Part shown: piece after piece, positions 52,501-64,000 of the stretch
How positions within the stretch are numbered: position 1 is the stretch's first letter
Layout of the letters: each line of letters opens with the position of its first letter
Source of the DNA: Cruorifilaria tuberocauda
Lineage: Eukaryota > Nematoda > Chromadorea > Rhabditida > Onchocercidae
Assembly: GCA_013365365.1 (NCBI GenBank)
Contig: JABVXU010000118.1
Location: 1-64,000 of the forward strand
Reading direction: 5' to 3'
Length of the DNA stretch: 64,000 nucleotides
Notes under the pieces: generated by a model
Seen by the model: the letters and a program-made list of their open reading frames with translations, nothing else
Told to the model about the DNA's origin: nothing
Database searches by the model: none
Position numbers and translations under genes: made by a program

Positions 52501-53595
52501 TCACTCGTATTTACTTCTACGATTTTATCCATTGACATCAAATCGACAAATATACCTCCCTGAAAAACTACTCAATAACTCATGATCGTTGTATGAAATT
52601 TTGTACGAAATCAACTTTATAAAATAAACAAGGCTAAATATGTAAAATAATAAACCTCGGGTGTGTTGGCAAAGCCGTTTAAGCCAGTGGTTGTACTAAA
52701 CGGTACGACTGGAATACTAGCCTCATTACATGTTTTCAGAATAGCACTAACTTGTCCAACATCTTTAGGCACCACAATCACATCCGGGGTTTTACCTCTG
52801 AAATTCGTAATAAATTACACATTGCATGAATAATGAAGCAGTCTCACTCAAGAAAAATAAAATATTTTATAAACTAAAACAGATTCTGAATATTACAAGC
52901 CATCGTTAAAGGATAGAATAGTAATTTATAGCATTAAAAAATCGGTACTACAATATGATATAGTTTGAATGATGAAACCTTAAACCACATTTGGATGAAA
53001 CCTTAAATTCAAACTGCAAACAAATATATGAAGACCATAAAACGGAAAGAATAACGTATAAAACGATTAAAGCAATGAATTAAAAAGTATTCAAGAACAT
53101 ACATGCGATGTCTACGATCATGCAAATTATCACCCGGTTCTCCAGCTGTTGTTACTTTAACAGCTTCCTTGCCCAAAACACGCTCTAACTGCGAAATGAA
53201 GAGCTGATTTACCTTGAATAGCAATGTAAATACATCTTAAATATACGCTTCGAAATGAATTTCTTAATTACAGTTCACTGTATTCCAGACCATTAAAATT
53301 TCAAATATTTTTCAATTTCCATAACTAAATTTCAGCAATCGCAAGTATAGAATGAGCAAAACTTTACTATGTTGTTAAGGACAAACAATAGGCATCGTTA
53401 TCAAACTTGAGCAGTTTACTATTCAATTTCCTCCTCGTTTTTAATTTTATCAAAGGAAAAACAGTAAAGTTGTGGAAGAAAGACATGAAATTAATGTTTT
53501 CTTTTTTACGTTAGAAAGCAGAAGCTTACTATTCCGGTAAGTACTAATTCAAAATTAAAAATTACCCTGCTAGATAGGCGGCGACTTAATAGCAT
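49522..53595 (-). CDS. LDHD: Probable D-lactate dehydrogenase, mitochondrial (FAD-linked oxidase family)
   Basis: Twelve exons: 53595-53566, 53203-53103, 52797-52656, 52559-52418, 52323-52220, 52110-52055, 51774-51575, 51232-51101, 50927-50800, 50427-50337, 50069-49958, 49696-49522 (TAA); 470 aa, all phases closing. The start [10 protein letters not shown] looks like a mitochondrial presequence. The FAD-binding half follows human LDHD closely: [25 protein letters not shown] (about residue 134), [22 protein letters not shown], then [19 protein letters not shown] (194-212). The C-terminal FAD-oxidase half has [19 protein letters not shown] (378-389), SCTGEHGIG (421-429) and LDPKGIMNP. The family oxidises D-lactate, passing electrons onward from FAD in mitochondria. 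Oddities: the glycine-rich loop expected as PFGTGTGLEGG reads [11 protein letters not shown] (76-86), and the usual GDGN reads GDGR (383-386), so activity is uncertain. A candidate trans-splice acceptor lies 10 bp upstream. Confidence 0.9.
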
Positions 53596-54537
53596 ATTTC
53601 CAGTGCTGTAAATTAAGAATATCCTCTTCAGCCTAACTCAAAAAACCATCGTTCTTCATATGTTTCCTAAGTCATACATTATTCAGGTATACACCGCAGA
53701 ACAACATTAATACATCCTGTATTAAATTATTATGACTACCCAAAAATGCAACAACATAAGAGATCCTGGAAGCATGCCTGTCCATTTGTAGAACTATCGT
53801 AACCGAATGCAAATTGATAATCAAATAATTATTTATCCTCAAGACTTCAAATTTAGGTAACTAAAACTGCTCTAAGGAAATTGGTGTCAGTAGAAAAAAA
53901 TAAAAAATTAAGTCCAAAACTCTTAATTTTTAAGTATCAAAACAGCAAATGTATTTAAAAAAATGTAAGACTGGCCAGAAACATTTCGCTGCAACAATTA
54001 AGAATTATTCACCTTAAAACGATTCAAACATTCTTTCTTCATCAATATAGTAGTAAAAGTCATTTAATCAGACACATTTGGGTGAGCATTTATCATACAA
54101 CAAAATTAAACATGGAAAGATACCTAAGCACACGGAGGAACTCAGGGATATCTAATAAAAGAGAGCCACATTAGTTACTTTAATTTTTTTATTAATTAAC
54201 AATAATATTAAATAAAACTGAAAATACAGATGCACATATTTAAGGATTATTGTGCTACTGGTAGGATAAATAAAAATCATTTGTGATGTATCATTGGTCA
54301 ACAATGATTTAGATTCATTTTAGTCAAAGTGGCCCTTAAAACTTAGCTCTAGATATATAAAACCTCCAAAGAAAGGAACCAAGTGTTGAGAATTTTGATA
54401 ATTAGAAACAAAGTACTAACTAAAATGTAAAAACCCGCAATGGATTACTTCAGAGGTATGCAGATGCAATAGTACAGAGATTTAAAAATTCAAAACAAAA
54501 CATGAATGAACAACTTTTCAAGATAAACAATTAAAGA
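53596..54537. other. Intercistronic spacer, PIH1D1 to LDHD
   Basis: AT-rich 0.94 kb between same-strand genes. Apart from the acceptor next to LDHD, no feature is evident. Confidence 0.5.
53603..53612 (-). promoter_or_regulatory. Candidate SL trans-splice acceptor before LDHD
   Basis: On the minus strand AATTTACAG is followed by CACTGGAAAT and the LDHD ATG at 53595. No donor-bearing coding exon was identified upstream, so a spliced-leader acceptor is inferred; an ordinary 5' UTR intron is the alternative. Confidence 0.4.
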
Positions 54538-56679
54538 TCACCAAACAACAGGAACCAGTATCCGTAATATACGATCACTCGATAATAGTTTCACTTCAAC
54601 TCGTTCATAATCTACTTTTATTGGAAAATAAATATCCAAGATTGTTTGTTTCCGATCAAGAATGATTAACAAGTGATCATCATTCATTTTAATATTCAAC
54701 CTAAAAAATCTAATTTTATATAAAAATGAAGTTCCTTATTTAAATCAATATTGTTATTCTTTACTACTGTGATAAAATTTATAATTAACGCAGTACACTG
54801 TAAAGAAAAATTCACAACAACCTGTCAACATTTTCTATCGGCGGTTCCGTTTTAGTAAATTTCAAATTTACTTCTAACTGTTTGCCGTTTCGGAGAAGAA
54901 GTAGGCAATTCTTTGGAAGACAATATTGCTGCAATTCATCCGTAAATCAAATTCCGTCCATAAACACTGGGTTTAGAATTATTCATGCAACACGGACACC
55001 TTTGCTTTCAATACTTATTAATTATTCATTGGTGAAAACTATAAAGTTTTCTATATCTATAAATAATAACAAGAAATTGAGAAAAAATGAGAAAAAAAGA
55101 TGATTTTTATACAGAAGTTTGATAATATATAATTTTTCCTCCTAATAGTTGTAAGGGAAAACAAAAACCAGAACTCTCCTAATTAAAATAAAGCAAAAGC
55201 ATTAAATCCCTGAAAATATAAAAAGTAATAAGGAGTAAAAAAAAATTTTTGTACCTGATGGATCAATTCTTCTGATTGTTTTACTGGTTCTACTTCTCTT
55301 ATATATGCCTCTCGAGGCTTTTTTCGTATTCTCTGACTACTCAAATCACCCATACACTTTCGATTTTTTAATTTAATTGCATTCTGAATATGTAAAATTC
55401 AATGAATTAAGCAAGAAATTATACTTAGGATATAAGCAGCAAAATAAATTTTTTGAAAAAATTGGATTATATAGATGCAATCTCAGTAATAAATTTTATA
55501 CATTGGAGAAATACGATTTTAGTAAGGAGAATGTTGAAATAATACAAATGAAACTTGAAACAACAATCTTGTAACTTCTGAAGAACACACCTTTAGATCG
55601 ATTCTAATATCATGTTTCTTTTCAATCGCTTCTGAAACAACCAGTAATAATAACTGCCGGAAGAATTCACTCTTTTCGAGCTGCGTTGAATAAAATGTAG
55701 AATTGACGATTACATCAATCTGAAAACATTGAAAATGTTGTCATAAATCTTGACTCGCAGCATCATTAATATTCTTAATCATAAGAGAGGATAAATAGGA
55801 AAAGGGGTCAATTGTGAATTAGTAAGTACGGACCTAAGATACGCGTATGATTCCAACTTTCAAGTATGAAATGAACATCACCTTTACAGAATCTTCTCCT
55901 TTTCTGTCTAAGACCACTTCAACATCACCAACACATAACGGTATACGATACCTTGAAGGATCACTTGAATCCAATAATTTCGCAACTTCGTCCTACAATT
56001 ATTTTTTAGAAGGAAATGAAAAAAAATAAAATGAATTAAAAGAAAACGACATCAAAGACGAATAGAATTATCAGTTTAATGAAAAGCGGCAGTTGACTCA
56101 GAATACTTTACAATTCAAAACTGAAAATAATATCCATAAGTCTTAAAATCTTTTCTTCAAGTAGAATGTCAATTATCATATATCACTTGTATCAAGAATT
56201 ATAGATTAATTGTTTATTAGAAAGGAGCAAAACATACCTCGCTGAGATTCTCTGGAGGAGGTAATTGTGGGCAATGGCAAATGTTTAAAAAAAGTTTACA
56301 TTTCTCTCCCATTAATAGCGTGCGACAACTGGAATTTACCTTCAAAAAAAGATGATTAGTATTATCTGGATTATTATAACATGTTTGCTATAACAAGCTT
56401 CAATCAAAGCTAAAAATGATACCCATTACATTGTAACACAGATTCTATATATCATATGATCCAATTTTAGAACTAAATTTTAACTATTATACAAAATTCT
56501 TTAATCACTGACAGCCTACAATCAACATTTCAATGAACTCGAGTAACTAGTATACACACAATTAAAATAAAACATACTTCCTTAAATTTGACGACATAAC
56601 CGGGCGTGGGATGCACAACCCATGCGTCATTCTCGCCGATATTTCCAATTGCATCATTCAATTCACTTCCGACAATCAT
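54538..56679 (-). CDS. PIH1D1: PIH1 domain-containing protein 1 (R2TP subunit)
   Basis: Seven exons: 56679-56578, 56339-56238, 55992-55882, 55719-55591, 55383-55255, 54928-54822, 54700-54538 (TGA); 280 aa (human about 290), all phases closing. The PIH1 N-domain covers about 17-185: HPTPGYVVKFK, KLFLNICHCPQLPPPE (49-64), RYRIPLCVG, DVIVNSTFY, FFRQLLLLVVSEAIEKKH and LKNRKCMGDLSS. Lys31 and Lys49 correspond by position to the two human lysines reported to bind phosphorylated TEL2. A basic linker (IRKKPREAYIREVEP) leads to a C-terminal CS-like beta domain (about 228-280, ending ILRILVPVVW). PIH1D1 works with RPAP3 and RUVBL1/2 as the HSP90 co-chaperone R2TP in PIKK, snoRNP and RNA polymerase assembly. 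It lies downstream of YIPF5 and upstream of LDHD on the same strand, and a CTTCAG acceptor 26 bp before the ATG suggests trans-splicing. Confidence 0.88.
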
Positions 56680-57634
56680 CAATTTTTATTTTCTCTACGT
56701 ACTTCCTGAAGCCAAAAATGTTGGTCGATGAATCTGTAGTAGCACAATTAGAATTTTGTGATATTCTCTTATGATTTTTTACTACCAAACAATAATCAAT
56801 ATTATAATACGTAACAAAACTTGTTCGATTTTCAAGTTTATAAGCATCGGTACAGCATAAACGCACTCATAGATAACCATTTGCAAAACCAAGACACATA
56901 CTTTAATAACTTTTAAAGTTAAACAATTAATTCATAGTAAATGTACCACTTAGAGAAATTGTAAAACCTGCTGACTTAATAAAATTAATAGCACATTTCG
57001 TAACTCAACCTAGATGGAATCCAAGTGATCACCAAAGTCATTTGATCCTTAAATACAAATTGCTAAAACAGTTCGTTAGTGCTCCACGTATTCAGAACAT
57101 CAGAAAAAGTCATTTTGACCTCCTCAAATATAGTTGATCCATCACAATATCTTTAAATATTAAGACACGAAAATAAACATTTTTATTCATTTATAATATA
57201 ACTTATGCAATAACAGTCGATTGTCATTTATAAAGTAAATTGAAGAGGATAATTATAAGTTGATATAAAAACAGGCTTATTCATTATATAGAATAATATA
57301 CTGTTGCCATATAACGCAGACAGTATCCTATAATAGAAGAAAGTGAAAAGCGTATATGCACATTAAAATGAAAGACACCGTTCTCTTACTATCCATATTT
57401 TTTTTATTTCTTGGAAGAGGAAATAAAACATTGTTCTTAGAACCGATGAGTAGAGTCTAAATACATACTAAAATACGGTTGAAAAGAATCCCATCTAGTT
57501 CATGTTCCCGATTAATGATATCACTAGCAAAACCAAAAGAACAGGAATAGCACTAATGCGATAGAGAATTACAGATATAGAACATTTCTGAAAATCAAAC
57601 ATGATTCACAGGAATTCTAAACCAACAACACGTC
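56680..57634. other. Intercistronic spacer, YIPF5 to PIH1D1
   Basis: 0.95 kb of AT-rich sequence between same-strand genes. No exon is supportable apart from the short 5' UTR next to PIH1D1. Confidence 0.5.
56704..56712 (-). promoter_or_regulatory. Candidate SL trans-splice acceptor before PIH1D1
   Basis: On the minus strand GGCTTCAG (acceptor AG at 56707-56706) is followed after 26 bp by the PIH1D1 ATG, with no coding exon found upstream. Confidence 0.3.
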
Positions 57635-59726
<2,092 letters not shown>

Positions 59727-59730
59727 TATT

Positions 59731-59740
59731 TCTGTAATTT
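59731..59740 (-). promoter_or_regulatory. Candidate SL trans-splice acceptor before YIPF5
   Basis: On the minus strand CAAATTACAG precedes AAATA and the ATG at 59726; the leader would be 5 nt, typical of trans-spliced nematode mRNAs. Confidence 0.45.
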
Positions 59741-60544
59741 GCAAACAAACTTTTTTTCTTCAATTTTACAGATTAAATATATTTGAAAGATTTTTACTCA
59801 TAATATCTCCAACAATCTAAATAATTAACTCACAACAATTCAATTTTCTTCGTCCTCATGTGCCCAAAGCTTACTTCAATTTCTGTACCACGCCATAAAA
59901 TCATGCATGTGACACGCACTATGTATGCATAAATAACATTTAAAAAATCGCAATGAAGAACCAAAAATTTCAAAGATCGTCTTGGACTGCCGCTTTCACA
60001 GTTTGTTGCATATAACGATACGTGCAATACACGTTTTTTTTTGGAGGATATTTTCAGGATAATGAAGAATACCGTGTATGAGTATGAGAATGCTGGGACA
60101 GTGGGATACTGAATGTTATAGAGATCGAAGCACGTAAGTTAACAAATGAGGAACATCTTAAATGAGCAGTACATTTTTCAACTCATCTTTGTTGTTGAAG
60201 AAAAGGAACAACAGTAGGCCCAGTTAGCCTCCACCACGTAGTCTTCCATTATGATGGAGTAAATCAGACGTCTAGGTAATGGAAGTTGGACTATACGTGA
60301 ACGGAACTACATATAGTGCACGCCGTTATATAGTGTATGTAAATGCATATTGACATATCTGCCATATGTTTACTTTTTTAGTGATCATAAAACTATGTAA
60401 ATGAATGTTGAAATATGTAGTACAGAGATTTCGAATCCTCATTATTCTGAAAATAGTGACGTGTAATTCATTTCGGTAGTGTACTTTGTAAATTACACGT
60501 ACTTTGCATTTAGTTTGCTTTTTTGCAAATTATTTCTGTTTCAG
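59741..60544. promoter_or_regulatory. Bidirectional promoter region of YIPF5 and listerin
   Basis: An 0.8 kb gap between two divergent genes. It contains a perfect inverted repeat CTTCCATTA (60243-60251) / TAATGGAAG (60277-60285), TATATAGTG and ATATAGTG elements near 60311-60337, and a GC-enriched patch around 60210-60330. Promoter function is inferred from position only. Confidence 0.4.
60537..60544 (+). promoter_or_regulatory. Candidate SL trans-splice acceptor before listerin
   Basis: CTGTTTCAG ends at 60544 and is followed by AGTA and the ATG at 60549. No upstream exon was found, so a spliced leader is the simplest explanation. Confidence 0.45.
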
Positions 60545-60548
60545 AGTA

Positions 60549-63500
60549 ATGAGTAAACATCAGCGTCGAAAAGGAAATGCTCAAGTAGGTTACTTTTCCA
60601 ATCACGATAGTTCAAAATCAAAAGTAGGAATATAGGAAGGAGGATATTGTCATACCGTGCTACAGGTAATTCATTTAATCGATTATTAACGTAACTGAAT
60701 GCAGCATAATGAAAAATCTGCGAACTTCTTCAGGCAGCAAGCAGTGCCCATGCTGCAGAATTACTGACTAGTTCCGGACATACGCTACAAATTGTAACAT
60801 TTGGTGATTGTGAACCGTTCACATCAACTTCACTAGAGAATCGGGACACGGATGAAGACCTCTTTGATGCTGAAATCCAGATTGCTTTAAGAAAAACTAT
60901 AAAAAGAGATTCACAGACTCGTGAAAAGGTACATTCATTTGGTATTTATGTTTTGTACTTCTGATTGCTTAATTTTCCGAAACATTGAAAGTCTAATCAA
61001 TCTAGTAACTATTGTCCAATCCAAGCAATCATTTTAAGGCGCTATTTTAATATATTAATGTAGTCATCGATAGACTTGGAATTACTGCTGCAAATTACTG
61101 ATGATATAAGTAATCATGCTAGTCTAATCATTTTTAGATTCACATGGTAGATTACAAGGATATTAATTAGTTTTCCTCACAGCTGTTATTCGATTAATGA
61201 TGCAATAATTTTTCCATCATTTCATTGCTATATAATGGTTTTTCAGGGACTGAAAGAATTAAGACGATTAATTGATGAAGTGACATTCAACGATATCCGA
61301 AAAAGTTTCAAACATTTTGCTGCCTTATTTCCGAGATTAGCTCTTGATACAACAGCAACAGTAAGATCTAATGTGGTTCGTGTCTTAGGAGACTATATCA
61401 AAAAGCTACAAAAAAGCTGTGAACCATATCTAAAAAAGGTTAGAATTTTCCTGTTAATACTTGGAAATGGTGATTATTCCGAATGTTTGGTCCTATTGCT
61501 TTAATGAGTGGAGGTTCACAAATTAGGTGTATGCAGTACATAATAATTTTCATATTCATTTAACAAACCTCATTGTTTTGGTTTTTAAATTGTTTTCAGT
61601 TTATATATAAAAGAAGCAATGTTCACAGAGTTATCTTTTTTTTTGAAATAAGAGTTACTATTTATTCTATTTCTTTTTGTCAAATAGGTGGTACTGTTGC
61701 TATATGCTCAAATTTGTTAAATTTAGTGTTTCAAGCGCTTTTATGGGATAATTTATAGGTTTTGCCTTATGTGATATTAATGATGTACGATAGCTATTCC
61801 CAAGTGGTGAGCGAATCAAAAAGCATGCTAATTGATTGTTTTCCGAATGGCAAATATGATGTTATCATAGAAATGTTCAAGGAACAAGTATGTGGAATAG
61901 CCCTTAAATTTATTAGTGGCAAACATCCGCTGTTGACTAGGTTTGTTATTTAAGCTGATTTCCTATTCTATTTCGAATACCGTCTTAAGAATAGAAGGGT
62001 TTATAGAATCAGAAATGGAATTTTTTTGGTCCTTTGCTCTTGAAGAAAAATGTCCTCCAAAATTATTCTAAAATTTCTTGTTTTTTTGTAGCATCCAAAG
62101 TTTGCTTACTGCAGATATGAGGGAGAGGAGATTGAAGAAGAGCGTTTCGTTAGGCTTGCTTCACAAAGCTTACAGTATCTTCATTGGTTTTGTGCGCAGA
62201 CTCTTAGCGAGGAACAGCGTATTCGAATGCTCGAATTTTTTAGTAGCCCAGCACACAAACGATTAGTATCGTCGTCTGCTCAGGTATATTTATATTTAAA
62301 ATAATTTACATATATATATTTTCTTTTACTTTTCATGTTATTGTATTATCGAATAATGTTTCATTGAATTATTTTGTGTTCAACTAGAGATTTATTTTTA
62401 TTTGTTATTACTTAATTTAGCGTGGCTCTATTGCTATTCATTTTCTAACCATCGTTATCAAAATTTGAGAAAAATAACAATAGAGAGATAACGTGAATTA
62501 CAAATAATTTCTTGAAAGTATTCTTATTTATCTTCGAGCTTACTGTTATTATGCTTTCATTGTAATGAATGTTACAGGTTGTTAGTTCCACAATGATCTT
62601 AGCAAATCGCATAAGAACATTACCCAATGGATGGGAGGCAGTATCAAAAAGTGCCATGCCGAATGCGGCATTAAGCCATCTAGACAGTACTGATAGGAGC
62701 GTCGGTCGTGCATCTGCTGTTCTTATTCTTGAAATGGCTAAGGCTGACATACTATTTCGTGTACTGGATATTGATAATGTAGTGGTGCGTCGCATCCTAT
62801 CATTAATAAGCCGAAAAAAAAAGTAAGCGCTATATTTATCGTGAAATTTGATATTATCAACAAATTATATCAGTCATACTTTTTTTTAATGATGCGTAAG
62901 TTACAAAATGCACTTCAAAAACAGGCATGAAGGGTGTTCTTTCTCGTGGTTTCCATGAACGATTAATCTCAAAATGCCAAAACATTGAAAGGGATAAATA
63001 GAAAAATAGTAGGTAGATGTAATAGAAAAAAATAGATGGGTATTTTCTTTTTCTATCATAATGGTCTCTGTCTTACTTTTATAGTTTCTGGAATCACATC
63101 TCATTTATGCTAGTACCTGTGATAAAAGCCGTGCTTGAGGAAAAGACGGTGGCTGAAGGCCGAGAGCTACTGGAAAGAATACTGGATGCTTTTTTCGATG
63201 GGTGACTTTTTTCACATCTATTCATGACTTGGTCATCCTGAGTTCCTGTTATCGCTAATTCAAAACGCATTCTTTTTGTTTGCTCTTGATCGTTAGAGGA
63301 CAAAGTGTATGAGATGTATTTAGTGGTTAATTATGTCAAAATTTTTCATATATGTTTTCCGTGAAACAAAAATTGATGATCTAAATTGTACAATTCAGGA
63401 TGCCTTCGAATCTGTCGTTTCCGAGTGTTGCTTGGGTAAACGCTTTTGCAGAATTTACAGAATTTGGGATTTGGTGGGTCATAAATCGCTGTGAAAATGA

Positions 63501-64000
63501 TCTGGATGATGTTATGGATAAATTTATTGAAAAGGTTTTTTTTTTCTGCTATGCTCACATCATTACATTTTGTTATGGTTGTCTGTTATTTGATATAAAA
63601 ATTTAGGTGTGGATCGCAACAAAGTACACTCTAAAGTGGAATGACAAATCATTAGTCAAGAAAATGGCGCATTTGCCAGAACGTATCTTCAGTATGTGGT
63701 TCCAAAATTCACAAACTGCATATCGGCTTCGTCGCGAAATCCAGCAACATCTTTTGGATGAGGTATTTTTTGTTTTGTAATTCTCAGTAAAATACATATG
63801 CATTGTGTTGCGCAAATATTCTTTTAAAAGAAAAATTATGAGGTGCTCAGCAATTGGTAGTTTCTGCAATTCTTCACTGAATTAATTATTTCCAGCTCCC
63901 ATCCACGGAGCCGATAATCGAAGAGCTATTTTGTGAAAAAGTGCAGCCAGTCTGGTCAGACTTCATAACTCAGTTACTTGGACATACACATGCTAGCCAG
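60549..64000 (+). CDS. LTN1: Listerin E3 ubiquitin ligase, N-terminal part (runs off right edge)
   Basis: Ten exons so far: 60549-60584, 60734-60928, 61247-61438, 61759-61887, 62092-62283, 62578-62822, 63085-63201, 63399-63534, 63607-63762, 63896 to the edge; about 501 codons, all phases closing. The N-terminus MSKHQRRKGNAQ and AAELL resemble human listerin KQRTKGN and AAELL. FDAEIQIALRKTIKRDSQTREKGLKELRRLI matches the human segment with [28 protein letters not shown] corresponds to LAPYLKS. The remainder is helical, HEAT-like repeat sequence with low identity. Listerin binds stalled 60S ribosomal subunits (with NEMF) in the cytosol and ubiquitinates nascent chains; the catalytic RING is at the far C-terminus, outside this window. 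Exon 5 is open in a second frame (62078-62266), but only the EEIEEERF frame matches the family. The gene is divergent from YIPF5. Confidence 0.85.

Overview
The window is eukaryotic nuclear DNA from a nematode, most likely a spirurid or filarial worm. The sequence is strongly AT-rich. Its genes are split into short exons (about 18 to 250 bp) with GT donors and T-rich TTTCAG-like acceptors, and several start codons sit 5 to 26 bp behind an acceptor that has no upstream partner, as expected for spliced-leader trans-splicing. The gene set (a DMSR-type peptide receptor, SMOC, HP1-like, RTF1 and conserved housekeeping genes) fits a nematode. I saw no bacterial operons, CRISPR arrays, rRNA, tRNA, or intact transposase or reverse transcriptase. 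The species call is inference only.

Left part (1-17.8 kb). A minus-strand MARVEL-family four-TM protein (457-2294) is followed by about 8.6 kb with no convincing exon. Next come the C-terminal exons of the Paf1-complex factor RTF1 (plus, 10874-12665), whose N-terminal and Plus3 exons I could not find, and a compact HP1-like chromo plus chromoshadow protein (plus, 14375-15651).

Middle (17.8-49.5 kb). A 14-exon SMOC-type secreted matricellular gene (minus, 17786-28413) encodes an unusual duplicated thyroglobulin-1/EF-hand layout joined by an Asn-rich linker. A 13.5 kb gene-poor stretch follows, with one GC-elevated island (about 31.68-32.35 kb). A DMSR-like neuropeptide GPCR (plus, 41888-47505) comes next, followed by a convergent intergenic region holding a second odd island (about 48.77-49.2 kb).

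Right part (49.5-64 kb) is dense housekeeping territory. On the minus strand, in transcription order, lie YIPF5-like (59726-57635), PIH1D1-like (56679-54538) and LDHD-like (53595-49522), spaced about 0.95 kb apart and each preceded by a candidate trans-splice acceptor. Divergent from YIPF5 is the 5' part of listerin (LTN1, plus, 60549 to beyond the right edge).

Functionally the genes cover transcription elongation and chromatin (RTF1, HP1-like), extracellular BMP/matrix signalling (SMOC), peptide signalling (DMSR), mitochondrial D-lactate oxidation (LDHD), chaperone assembly (PIH1D1), ER-Golgi membrane traffic (YIPF5) and ribosome quality control (LTN1). Exon models were built by hand from splice consensus, phase continuity and recalled family sequences. 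All internal phases close in every model given; no alignment or search was run.
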